Shown: positions 1-7,188 of the stretch, piece after piece | Layout: every line of letters begins with the position of its first letter | Position numbering within the stretch: position 1 is the first letter of the stretch | Source of the DNA: Puniceicoccales bacterium | GTDB lineage: Bacteria > Verrucomicrobiota > Verrucomicrobiae > Opitutales > LL51 | Reading direction: 5' to 3' | NCBI GenBank assembly: GCA_031283485.1 | Contig: JAITBR010000029.1 | Location: forward strand, 1-14,446 | DNA: 14,446 bases | Notes under the pieces: generated by a model | The model's database searches: none | Seen by the model: only the letters and a program-made list of their open reading frames with translations | Told to the model about the DNA's origin: nothing | Translations under genes and position numbers: made by a program

Positions 1-1324
1 TATTAATTTCACTCCATGGGTCCGGAGTAAGTTGCTTGATCCCCAATGCAATTTTTTGCTGTTCAGCGTCAATACTCAGCACAATGGCATCCACCTCATC
101 ACCCTTTTGGAGAAATTCATTTGGATTATTTACCGCACGAGTCCAACTCATGTCACTCACGTGAACCATACCATCTATACCCTCTTCCAATTCAATGAAA
201 GCGCCGTAGGTAGTCATGTTGCGAACTTTTCCGCGAACGTGCGCCCCAACTGGATAATTTCTGTAAACCATTTCCCACGGATTTGTTTCAAGTTGCTTTA
301 AACTCAGTGCGATTTTTTGATCTTCCTTGGAAATGCCAATTACCTTGGTCTCGATTTCATCGCCGATTCTAACCATCTCTCCCGGCTTATTTATGCGTTT
401 CGTCCATGACATTTCCGTAATATGAACCAATCCTTCCACGCCGCTTTCGAGCTCAACGAAAGCACCATAGGCGACCATATTTACGACACGTCCGGTAACA
501 GTTGAGCCAATTGGATATCGGCGTTCGATATTATCCCACGGATTCTGCATTGTTTGTTTCAAGCCAAGCGAAACACGCTCCTTTTCGCTATCGATGCCGA
601 TGATCATTACGTCCAACTCCTGCCCCGCGCGGACAACTTCAGTTGGATGCGTTATTCTGCCCCAACTAATGTCGGTAATGTGCAGCAAACCGTCCAGTCC
701 ATCGATATCAATAAAAACGCCATAATCTGTAATATTTTTGACAATTCCCCTTCGTATGTCTCCAACTTTGATTTCGTTCAACAGAGTCCTGCGCTTTTCC
801 TGGCGCTCTTCCTCAATCAATTCACGGCGTGATACGACGATATTTTTACGATCCTTGTTAATCTTAACTATCTTAAAATCATACGTTTGACCAACATACT
901 GCTCAAGACTAATTGGAGCCTGTGTATCTATCTGGGAAGCCGGCAAAAATGCATCGACGCCTATGTTAACGATCAAACCACCTTTAACCTTTCCCTTAAT
1001 GCGTCCCGGGAGAACTGATCCTTCCTCGCAGTTTTCTACAATCAATTCCCAATTTTTCTTTTGCAAGGCTTTGTCGTGGGAAATTACCGGATTTCCGTTT
1101 TTATCTTCGAGATTTTCGATATAGACATCAACTTCTGCACCAATTTCTAAACTGTCCGGATCATCAAATTCGTGCATTTGAACCACGCCTTCGGATTTTC
1201 CTCCGATGTCAACAATAACTTCATTGCCGCGAATTTCGGTAACGACACCGGTAACAACCGAATTCATCCGTAAAGCCTCAACTGGGTGCGATGCCAACAG
1301 GTCTTCCATAATTGTGGAGATCAT
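1..1324 (-). CDS. rpsA: 30S ribosomal protein S1, 3'-truncated by window edge
   Basis: S1 binds mRNA on the small ribosomal subunit and helps load structured or weakly Shine-Dalgarno-led messages. The visible 441 codons hold five S1 (OB-fold) repeats at about residues 20-85, 102-168, 185-255, 270-340 and 357-427. The later repeats carry the classic GAFVELE...GLVHITEMSW and GAFIELE...GMVHVSDMSW signatures. The frame runs off the left edge after DPWSEIN, where a sixth repeat would be expected in a six-repeat S1. The start is ATG at 1324, preceded by a purine-rich GGGAAGAAAG. ATG at 1309 (MEDLL...) and ATG at 1345 are in-frame alternatives. The first two repeats are more divergent, as is usual for the ribosome-binding N-terminal part. 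The family call is secure; only the exact start is uncertain. Confidence 0.96.
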   Translation of the reverse strand, partial: MISTIMEDLLASHPVEALRMNSVVTGVVTEIRGNEVIVDIGGKSEGVVQMHEFDDPDSLEIGAEVDVYIENLEDKNGNPVISHDKALQKKNWELIVENCEEGSVLPGRIKGKVKGGLIVNIGVDAFLPASQIDTQAPISLEQYVGQTYDFKIVKINKDRKNIVVSRRELIEEERQEKRRTLLNEIKVGDIRRGIVKNITDYGVFIDIDGLDGLLHITDISWGRITHPTEVVRAGQELDVMIIGIDSEKERVSLGLKQTMQNPWDNIERRYPIGSTVTGRVVNMVAYGAFVELESGVEGLVHITEMSWTKRINKPGEMVRIGDEIETKVIGISKEDQKIALSLKQLETNPWEMVYRNYPVGAHVRGKVRNMTTYGAFIELEEGIDGMVHVSDMSWTRAVNNPNEFLQKGDEVDAIVLSIDAEQQKIALGIKQLTPDPWSEIN

Positions 1325-1498
1325 ATGATAATTCTTTCTTCCCATGGGGAAGGGTTAAGGTTAAAACACCACTTCCGAGCACCATGCTCCTGTGTAAAAT
1401 TGCGATTAAAATGCCTTTGAAATCAATAAATTCAAGATAAAATTTTTATTGTAGCAAATTTGTTTGCAAAAACTCGATGCGAGTGCTTGCTAATTTTT
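1325..1498. promoter_or_regulatory. Divergent intergenic region between rpsA and the radical-SAM activase
   Basis: This AT-rich spacer must hold the promoters for both flanking genes. On the minus strand TTGAAT and a TTTAAT hexamer occur, but their spacing is about 19 bp, so I do not name a definite promoter. It contains a short inverted repeat, GAGCA-CCA-TGCTC, at 1377-1389, which would fall in the rpsA leader. It also contains a GGTTAA tandem near 1354-1365. S1 is known to autoregulate through leader structure in some bacteria; nothing here proves that. Confidence 0.4.
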
Positions 1499-2215
1499 GT
1501 GCTAATTGGTGGTTTGCAAAAAATTTCATTGATCGATTTTCCTGGAAAAATTGCCTCTGTGGTTTTTACACAATCCTGTAATTTTAGGTGCCCATTTTGC
1601 CATAATGCAACTCTGGTCGACCCAAAGCTATTCGGCGGCACGCTTCCGGAAAGTGAAGTTTTGAGCTATTTGGATACTCGCAGAATGCGCGTGGAAGGTG
1701 TTGTTGTGAGCGGAGGTGAACCGACTTTGCAGGCAGACCTCAAGCAATTTATGGGGAAAGTGAGGGACATGGGATTTTGTATAAAATTAGATACAAACGG
1801 GACTAAGCCTAACGCCATAGCTGATTTAGTTATGGCGGGATTGATTGACTTTGTAGCCATGGATGTCAAGCATGATTTTGCCAAGTACGATTTGGCGTGT
1901 GGTGTACGTACTTCGATGGAAGATATAGCCAAAAGCATCAACTTCATAAAAATTTGCGGCATTGACTATGAATTTCGCACAACGGTCGTCCCCGGCATTC
2001 ACTCGGTAAGCGACATAGTGAATATCGCGAAAAATATAGGCGGTGCCAAAAAATTTGTGATACAGGAATTCGTCCCCGATCACGCTATGGATACCAATTT
2101 ACGGAACAAACCGCAGCAATCGTTATTCGATCCAGACCACAAAGAAAAGTTGGAAAACATCAGAAATGAAAGTTTACAGTACGTCTTAAGTTTTGATGTT
2201 AGGTATGCCCACTAG
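1499..2215 (+). CDS. Anaerobic ribonucleoside-triphosphate reductase activating protein (NrdG2/PflA-like radical SAM)
   Basis: This is a radical-SAM activase of 238 aa. The family uses a [4Fe-4S] cluster and S-adenosylmethionine to put a glycyl radical on a partner enzyme, classically the class III ribonucleotide reductase NrdD. Counted from the GTG at 1499, the cluster motif CNFRCPFC supplies Cys27, Cys31 and Cys34, and SGGEPT at 71-76 is the SAM-binding GGE motif. The N-terminus (IGGLQKISLIDFPGK) matches the usual start of the TIGR02495-type subgroup. That is why GTG 1499 is preferred over the TTG at 1460, which would add 13 unusual residues. No clear Shine-Dalgarno precedes it. The partner glycyl-radical enzyme is not in this window. 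The TAG stop overlaps the convergent stop of the gene at 2212 in the palindrome CTAG. Some relatives activate other glycyl-radical enzymes, so the exact substrate is inferred. Confidence 0.85.
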   Translation: MLIGGLQKISLIDFPGKIASVVFTQSCNFRCPFCHNATLVDPKLFGGTLPESEVLSYLDTRRMRVEGVVVSGGEPTLQADLKQFMGKVRDMGFCIKLDTNGTKPNAIADLVMAGLIDFVAMDVKHDFAKYDLACGVRTSMEDIAKSINFIKICGIDYEFRTTVVPGIHSVSDIVNIAKNIGGAKKFVIQEFVPDHAMDTNLRNKPQQSLFDPDHKEKLENIRNESLQYVLSFDVRYAH

Positions 2216-2673
2216 GTTTGTTTTCCGTAAATGTCATTTAATTCGCGGATAGCTTCGTAGTAAGTTTCCAACTTGGTTTTTAAATCAACGTCCAGATCTT
2301 CATTTTTTTCCGCCTGCGCTGCCAATGTGTAAATTTCTGAAATTACTTCTTCCAGAGCTTTTGACGAAGTTTTTTGTCTCAAATTTTTTTTGACGTCCTC
2401 CAGCGCGAGCGTAAATCCAATGCTTCCCTGTGGCAATCGCATAGCCTCACGGATGGCATATTTGGTAAATTCGTAAAAATTTACAAAATCTCCAAATGCG
2501 CAGGCGCGCTCCATGTTTATCATGGCTTTTCCCAGTTTATTGCTATCTTTTTTGCCGATTTCCGATTTTGCGGAAATATTATTGCGATAGAATCTTAGAA
2601 TAAAAATTCCAAGAATGGCAGTCAAGATGCACCATACCAATATCTTGGCTGTAAAATTTGCACCCATCACCAT
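2212..2673 (-). CDS. BatD-like protein reduced to membrane anchor plus cytoplasmic domain
   Basis: This small membrane protein (153 aa from ATG 2673, or 151 aa from ATG 2667) has one hydrophobic segment at about residues 8-29 and a positively charged flank. A helical domain follows, running through GKAMINMERACAFGDFVNFYEFTKYAIREAM and a helix ending LETYYEAIRELNDIYG. The pattern 'gene-dosage of a short acidic helix, GDF..FY, ALREA' resembles the cytoplasmic C-terminal tail of BatD (oxygen-tolerance) proteins. Those normally carry several hundred periplasmic residues before the membrane segment, and here none are present. The gene is fourth in a tightly overlapping set: the preceding stop TGA and ATG 2667 share a base, and ATG 2673 overlaps it by 7 bp. 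The tail meets the convergent activase in a 4-bp overlap. The BatD assignment is by pattern and position, without a search. Confidence 0.55.
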   Translation of the reverse strand: MVMGANFTAKILVWCILTAILGIFILRFYRNNISAKSEIGKKDSNKLGKAMINMERACAFGDFVNFYEFTKYAIREAMRLPQGSIGFTLALEDVKKNLRQKTSSKALEEVISEIYTLAAQAEKNEDLDVDLKTKLETYYEAIRELNDIYGKQT

Positions 2674-3032
2674 TTTCTGGTGGGTATCAATTGTTCGATC
2701 GCGAGCAGACAAAAGCTAATCTCCCAAAGCAAAATATTTACATCCAAGATCCCATTGTCATACGCATTCAAAAATGCCAAAATTTGGCCAACATTTTGCT
2801 CAATCTGGATAGCGACTTTGAACTCACATGGCGATAGACACAAAAGTATACCGGATACCAGGAGAAATAAGTTTTTTGCAAATCTTTTCCATTCACTGCA
2901 ATTTATGAGTACTTTCGATAAATTTCTATCCCGTATTATCTTGCGCAGCAAAAATTTGCGTCTCAATTCGCCGTAAATTACACAAAATATCCCTAGTATG
3001 GATAATGTGATTATTTTTGCGGTTACACTCAT
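2667..3032 (-). CDS. BatB-like membrane protein lacking its von Willebrand A domain
   Basis: This protein of 121 aa has three hydrophobic segments, at about residues 4-20, 48-65 and 98-113. Normal BatA/BatB proteins run about 320 aa, arranged as two N-terminal membrane helices, a vWA domain with a MIDAS motif (DxSxS), then a C-terminal helix ending in a charged tail. Here the N-terminal part is recognisable: a basic LRRKFLLRKIIRDRNLSKVL segment, then WKRFAKNLFLLVSGILLCLS. The C-terminal helix with charged tail (LLAIEQLIPTRKW) also looks right. Between them are only some 25-30 linker residues, with no DxSxS. The frame is open back to 3194, but ATG 3032 forms an ATGA overlap with the preceding stop and gives the expected N-terminus. 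Family placement rests on pattern and gene order. Confidence 0.55.
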   Translation of the reverse strand: MSVTAKIITLSILGIFCVIYGELRRKFLLRKIIRDRNLSKVLINCSEWKRFAKNLFLLVSGILLCLSPCEFKVAIQIEQNVGQILAFLNAYDNGILDVNILLWEISFCLLAIEQLIPTRKW

Positions 3033-3346
3033 GGCAAAGTCCTCAGTGCAGTATTTCTGAGTAAGATTTCGCTCATGGTGGCAAATGCTGCAAATTTTGC
3101 CAAAGGGAAAGATAGTTCCGTTCCACAGACTGAAATACCACACAGTGCAAAATTTACCGATGCGAGGGAACATAGGCGCAGAATAAATAGCCAATCTCTT
3201 TGCTTATACCCTATCTGCCTATTGGCCTGCTTTACGAACTGTACGTTGGATAGGATGATCGTACCAAGCTTGATTTTATGTCTGACAAAAATCAAACTAA
3301 GTATAGTTGGAAACAGCAACAAAAATGTTGGATACTCTATTTGCAT
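3029..3346 (-). CDS. BatA-like membrane protein lacking its von Willebrand A domain
   Basis: This protein of 105 aa has an N-terminus following the aerotolerance-regulator N-terminal pattern (PF07584/TIGR02226 style). It has an aromatic-Pro start with a Leu-rich first helix (YPTFLLLFPTILSLIF), basic residues, the motif 'ILSNVQFVKQANR', then WLFILRLCSLASVNFALCG as second helix. It ends in FPLAKFAAFATMSEILL followed by RNTALRTLP, very like the final helix and tail of full-length BatA (LLRRTxLRRLP-type). The roughly 200-residue vWA domain that should lie between is absent, and the two membrane parts are joined by only a few residues. The start ATG 3346 overlaps the upstream gene by 10 bp, and the TGA stop overlaps the next ATG as ATGA. 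No frameshift or internal stop is seen, so this is an intact small gene rather than wreckage. Confidence 0.6.
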   Translation of the reverse strand: MQIEYPTFLLLFPTILSLIFVRHKIKLGTIILSNVQFVKQANRQIGYKQRDWLFILRLCSLASVNFALCGISVCGTELSFPLAKFAAFATMSEILLRNTALRTLP

Positions 3347-3798
3347 GGAGAAAATTTTTTCCTAGACCTGCTGATTTCAAGTATCAGTTTGCAAGCTTTT
3401 TTGTATATTCCACGCTGTTGGGCAACGGTTAATTCTCGTTTGGCAAAATTTACTCGATCAGATAACGAAAAAATCTCGGTAGCGAGGCTTGAAATTTTCC
3501 AGTTATTTGTAATATCATGGGTGAGTTTCGCCAGTATTTCATCACTGGTCTTGGCTCCATCGATGTATTTAAACTTTACCGATAAATAGTGTCTTATCGC
3601 CGCTATGAGTAAGCTTATGAAAGCTCTGCTCGAATTTTTTCCGATATTTCTTCTGGCAATTTTTAGATCGCCGATGGCTATTTTCAGGGGACTCAATTTT
3701 CTTTCAGTTTGCCGAGGAACTTTTGCTATTTTTTTTGAGAAATATTTCCAAATTATCACCACCAAGGCAACCAGGAATAAATATGAAAAACTTCTCAT
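3337..3798 (-). CDS. DUF4381-like membrane protein of the Bat cluster
   Basis: This protein of 153 aa starts at ATG 3798; a TTG at 3828 would add ten residues. One N-terminal membrane helix (about residues 4-19, FSYLFLVALVVIIWKYF) is followed by a basic linker and a helical cytoplasmic domain. In that domain I recognise RAFISLLIAAIRHYLSVKF, the 'KTSDEILAKLTH' segment and 'IFSLSDRVNFAKRELT'. Those three blocks in that order are typical of the cytoplasmic C-terminal region of DUF4381/BatD-related proteins, encoded beside batA and batB in many Gram-negatives. In relatives, a periplasmic segment often precedes the membrane helix; here the protein begins at the helix. It is the first gene of the four-gene minus-strand cluster and is divergent from the lipase. 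MoxR and DUF58, usual partners upstream, are not here. Confidence 0.6.
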   Translation of the reverse strand: MRSFSYLFLVALVVIIWKYFSKKIAKVPRQTERKLSPLKIAIGDLKIARRNIGKNSSRAFISLLIAAIRHYLSVKFKYIDGAKTSDEILAKLTHDITNNWKISSLATEIFSLSDRVNFAKRELTVAQQRGIYKKACKLILEISRSRKKFSPCK

Positions 3799-3907
3799 TA
3801 AACTTAATTGATGCCAATAGTAGGACAAATTTTTAAAATTTCATCGGGGAAGCAACAATTTTCTTGCGAATGTAAAAATTTTCACCAAACTAGATGCGGG
3901 GGGTTGG
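3799..3907. promoter_or_regulatory. Divergent spacer between the reduced Bat cluster and the lipase gene
   Basis: An AT-rich spacer of about 109 bp must carry both divergent promoters. A TTGCGA hexamer near 3864 on the plus strand is a possible -35, but no convincing -10 at standard spacing goes with it. The plus-strand gene has a G-rich stretch (GGGGGGTTGG) directly before its ATG, which could act as a Shine-Dalgarno. Confidence 0.35.
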
Positions 3908-5821
3908 ATGAAAAAAATATATTTTGTTATTATCGCCGCTTTTGCTTATGCGATGGCGGCAGCAAATGAGCCCATGGGTGAAGCTCTCACATGGGACGAA
4001 AATTCGCATTTAGTTCAAATAAACGGCGCAGAACGGGAAACCTTAACCGGTTTAAATGCTGTAAAAGCTCACCCAGAGTTTGTCAAAATTGTGCCAGATC
4101 TACACTTTCTAATAAAGAGGAGTTACCGATCAACAAAACGCAACGAAAATCAACAATACGAGGAAGTGCGCATGTTGGAGCAGGACGAACTCGCGACGAT
4201 ACCTACCACCAACCACAATTGGCATTGCATAAGGAATTTTCAAGGGCAACAGGGAACATTCGTCACTCCAAACATCGGTTGGAGAATAGTTAAGGGTGTT
4301 CTTTCAATGTTCTCAGGCGGAAATTTAATCACTGAAGTCGATTATCCCGGATTCGTTGCCTATAGGACGGACTATGGCAGTGATGATGGCATAATTTGGC
4401 TCGCCATCGTCCTGCGTGGTTCACAAGGCGAAGATTTTCAACCGTTTAGCGGGATGCTTGGGTCAAGCTGGATAACAAATTTCAGCGCCGGAGCAGCCAA
4501 TCTTGACAAAATAAATTTCCCTTTTGAAGGAGAGGTGCATTCCGGGTATTTAAACAAGGTCCTAGCCTGTAAAATATCAATGTACAACGCGGTCAATCAA
4601 GCCCTGGAAAGCATAGGTCAGGACAATTTTTACAGAGTGAGGTTCGTTGTCACCGGACATTCACAGGGTGGAGGATTGGCTCAAATAGCATTGCCAATGA
4701 TAATAAAGGAATTTTCGTACATATACGAGGATAATCACGGCACAAATTCCGAATTTAAAAATGATGAAACCCCACGTTTTTTTGGATACTTTATGTCAGC
4801 TCCCCGCATAGCTTGTGGGAAAAGTACTACAAAATCTTTTAATAAGTACACCGGTAAGCATAATATGATTCGCCACTCGGCACATGGAGATGTTGTTCCG
4901 ATGCTGTGCATGCCAGATTACCATGCCTTGGGTGTTATGGCTCTGGATCCTTTTTATGACGTATTTTGCAGAAGCATAAGATCGGAAATTGCTCACTGCA
5001 GCCTCAGTGCGCTGTTTATCGAACTAAAACGCCTGTTCGATCCGGATAAATTTGACATGGATGAAAAAAATGATACTTGGACTGCGAAGGATAACCCTCG
5101 AGTTAAAATATATTGGATCGAGATCGCCAAAGCCGCCAAAATTTACGGATCAAGGCACATCTTTCGCAATTCCCCTCCAATTGCCTTATTCAAAGATCTT
5201 TTAATCAAAGGGATTGCGAGTGCCAATAATCCGAGAGAATTCGAGGAACAGGAAGATTTTTCAGATCTGAGTGATGAATTCATTGTGGGATTGATGAAGG
5301 AGTGGTACGATGTCCGAAATATAAAACTCCTGATAAATCGTTTTGCCCTCTTTGGAGACATAAAGCTAGATGAAAAAAGAAAAGAGAAAATTTTCATGAT
5401 TTCGGATCAAATGGAAGAGTGGCTAGGTAGTGGCGAAACCTTTGGATTTTCGGCTGCGACCTCATGCGTAAGCTCATTGAATGCTGTCAGTGAAACGGCA
5501 AACACACTGAAAGGATTCGGTTCGAGAAATTTTGAAAAATATTCTAACCTCATTGATGGCGATACTTCTATTTCTGCCGATGCACTGTCACCAATTGGCG
5601 AGATTTCGGCCATGGCTATAGCCCACTTCGGGTCGCGCTCAAATTATTACAAGCAGAGCTTGTTCGACAGAAATCTTCCGAGCAAGGACATAAATTTAGC
5701 CCTGCGCAACGGAGCCGAACTACTGAGGCCAAAAAAGAAAAACGAAAGGTGTATATTTATTTACGAAGAAGGGTTACCAAAAACTCTAGTGGACCTCTGC
5801 GAGTCACAGAATCAAGAATGA
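3908..5821 (+). CDS. Secreted class 3-type lipase with long C-terminal extension
   Basis: This is a predicted exported alpha/beta-hydrolase of 637 aa. Residues 1-19 form a Sec signal peptide (MKK, a hydrophobic stretch, AMAAA then NE) with no lipobox Cys, so a soluble product in the periplasm or outside is expected. A lipase-3 strand with the oxyanion-type RG motif (IVLRGS, about 167-172) is followed by the nucleophile elbow GHSQG with Ser252. HGDVVPML gives the likely acid Asp328 (lipase-3 DxVP motif). His363 in EIAHCS is the best catalytic His, with His339 as alternative. Residues from about 400 to 637 match nothing I recognise; they look soluble and mixed-charge, with a Ser/Ala-rich part at 505-580. 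Typical class 3 lipases are much shorter. The ester substrate cannot be read from sequence. The gene stands alone, divergent from the Bat-like cluster and convergent with asd, with 5 bp between the stops. Confidence 0.8.
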   Translation: MKKIYFVIIAAFAYAMAAANEPMGEALTWDENSHLVQINGAERETLTGLNAVKAHPEFVKIVPDLHFLIKRSYRSTKRNENQQYEEVRMLEQDELATIPTTNHNWHCIRNFQGQQGTFVTPNIGWRIVKGVLSMFSGGNLITEVDYPGFVAYRTDYGSDDGIIWLAIVLRGSQGEDFQPFSGMLGSSWITNFSAGAANLDKINFPFEGEVHSGYLNKVLACKISMYNAVNQALESIGQDNFYRVRFVVTGHSQGGGLAQIALPMIIKEFSYIYEDNHGTNSEFKNDETPRFFGYFMSAPRIACGKSTTKSFNKYTGKHNMIRHSAHGDVVPMLCMPDYHALGVMALDPFYDVFCRSIRSEIAHCSLSALFIELKRLFDPDKFDMDEKNDTWTAKDNPRVKIYWIEIAKAAKIYGSRHIFRNSPPIALFKDLLIKGIASANNPREFEEQEDFSDLSDEFIVGLMKEWYDVRNIKLLINRFALFGDIKLDEKRKEKIFMISDQMEEWLGSGETFGFSAATSCVSSLNAVSETANTLKGFGSRNFEKYSNLIDGDTSISADALSPIGEISAMAIAHFGSRSNYYKQSLFDRNLPSKDINLALRNGAELLRPKKKNERCIFIYEEGLPKTLVDLCESQNQE

Positions 5822-5826
5822 ATAGA

Positions 5827-6813
5827 TTACAGTTTTTCCAGGGCAAGCATGATTTGAAAAGCATTTAGGGCGGCACCTTTTCTTATCTGGTCACCGACTA
5901 CCCACATACTTAGGCCGTTTTCAACAAAGGAGTCTGTCCTCAATCTGCTAACCTTGCAAAGATCTTTCTCGCTCACATCGAGGGCACACGGGAAAATGCC
6001 TTCACCGCAGAAGTCTATGTTTTCACTTTGCTCCAAAGTACTTTTGGCTTTGTTCAAATCAACCAATTTTTCAAATGAAGCAAAAATTGACATCGAGTGT
6101 GCCCGCATGACCGGTACTCTCACGCAAATTGCGGAGATCCTCAAATCATTTCGGGCTAGAATTTTTTTACTTTCATCGCTCATTTTTTGCTCTTCAACGG
6201 AATAACCCGTTTCGTAAATTTCTCCAATTTTGGGAACGGCATTGAATGCAATTCTATGACCAAATGTATCAATTGCCAGGCTCGAATCTCCTTCCAAATC
6301 ATTCATCAGTGCTGAGATTCCATTTTTTCCCACACCCGATACGGCTTGGTAGGTGGAAACGCAAAGGCCTCTAAGTCCAAATATTTCGTGCAATGGTGCA
6401 AGAGCCATCAGGGCAATAATCGTTGAACAATTCGGATTTGCTATGATGTTCCTGTGATTTTTTAACGTTTGGGAATTTATCTCCGGAATGACGAGTGGCA
6501 CATCATCCCGTAGGCGGTATCTTGAACTATTATCTATGCAAACAATCCCCCGTTTACTAAAAATCGGAATAAATCTCTCGCTCACTCGAGGGCACACACA
6601 AAAAAACATATAATTAAGATCGAATGAGACATCTTCGGCCAATTCAATGACTGAAATACTCTCACCTCTGAAATTCAAATACATACCAGATGAGTGTCCG
6701 GATGCAAAAAACCTAAGGTCATTCACCTCAAGACTACTTCGCTCGATTATGGACACCAGCTCTTGCCCAACTAGGCCCGTTGCCCCAACGATTCCGATTT
6801 TTAAGCCACTCAT
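5827..6813 (-). CDS. asd: Aspartate-semialdehyde dehydrogenase
   Basis: The enzyme reduces L-aspartyl-4-phosphate to aspartate semialdehyde with NADPH, the branch point to diaminopimelate/lysine, threonine and methionine. The 328 aa start with the Rossmann motif GIVGATGLVG (7-16). The catalytic Cys129 sits in ANPNCST, the substrate-binding Gln is in STYQAVSG (about 156), and RVPVMRAHS supplies the catalytic base His239. The C-terminal VVGDQIRKGAALNA is typical. The length is normal for the family. It is the last gene of the mraZ-rsmH-ftsL-asd run, 9 bp after the ftsL-like stop, with no strong Shine-Dalgarno, so translational coupling is likely. A position beside division genes fits its role in supplying diaminopimelate for peptidoglycan, but the site is normally held by ftsI. 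Confidence 0.95.
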   Translation of the reverse strand: MSGLKIGIVGATGLVGQELVSIIERSSLEVNDLRFFASGHSSGMYLNFRGESISVIELAEDVSFDLNYMFFCVCPRVSERFIPIFSKRGIVCIDNSSRYRLRDDVPLVIPEINSQTLKNHRNIIANPNCSTIIALMALAPLHEIFGLRGLCVSTYQAVSGVGKNGISALMNDLEGDSSLAIDTFGHRIAFNAVPKIGEIYETGYSVEEQKMSDESKKILARNDLRISAICVRVPVMRAHSMSIFASFEKLVDLNKAKSTLEQSENIDFCGEGIFPCALDVSEKDLCKVSRLRTDSFVENGLSMWVVGDQIRKGAALNAFQIMLALEKL

Positions 6814-6822
6814 CTGGTAATT

Positions 6823-7188
6823 TTAGTTTGCTCTAGAGAAATTTTTAGCAATAACCGCATCGGTGTGTTTCCCGCTGGCCAAAACGTATCTTTGGATATC
6901 GTTTCTGGTAATGTGCACAGCCACCGATCCCGGCTTCCACACTCCTTTCTCCGCGCGTTCAATAATCTTGCTCCGCGCACCCATGGCAAGAATCGCTCTG
7001 TCGAGTTCGGCTATCTTTTGTTCATAGGAAAAACAGATGTGCTCCAAATTGCCTATCGAATACCCGCGGCCCATAATGTGCTGTCGAGAACGCACCAGGG
7101 CGAGCGATAAACAAAACAAAACCAATCCCAAAATTGCCGTGCACAGAAACGGGCAACTCGAATTAAATTTGGAAGTATTTTTAGTCAT
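6823..7188 (-). CDS. FtsL-like cell division protein
   Basis: This is a bitopic membrane protein of 121 aa. A short cytoplasmic N-terminus precedes one membrane helix (about residues 13-33, PFLCTAILGLVLFCLSLALV). A periplasmic part with a heptad-like stretch (IGNLEHICFSYEQKIAELDRAI) and a polar tail follow. FtsL is poorly conserved and is usually recognised by exactly this architecture and by its place directly after rsmH. In the known family it forms a complex with FtsB and FtsQ that recruits and activates FtsWI at the septum. The start ATG overlaps the rsmH stop as ATGA. Sequence similarity alone would not identify it, so the call rests on position, size and topology. Confidence 0.7.
   Translation of the reverse strand: MTKNTSKFNSSCPFLCTAILGLVLFCLSLALVRSRQHIMGRGYSIGNLEHICFSYEQKIAELDRAILAMGARSKIIERAEKGVWKPGSVAVHITRNDIQRYVLASGKHTDAVIAKNFSRAN

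Noticed and set aside
32..832. Plus-strand open frames at 32-301 and 554-832
   Set aside because: They are antisense to five well-conserved S1 repeats of rpsA and show no family motif or ribosome site.
1364..1374. A single AAGTGGTG (minus strand) near rpsA resembling the MraZ repeat core
   Set aside because: It is one isolated copy with no 10-bp-spaced partners; MraZ binding needs tandem repeats.
2667..3194. Longer version of the BatB-like gene beginning at 3194
   Set aside because: The extra 54 residues lie fully inside the BatA-like gene in another frame and are low-quality Cys-rich sequence. ATG 3032 forms the expected ATGA junction.
2212..3798. Frameshifted pseudogenes of full-length bat genes
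   Set aside because: I looked for vWA sequence or a DxSxS motif in the other minus-strand frames and saw none. Total length is far too short for the missing domains, and the frames are clean and overlapping.
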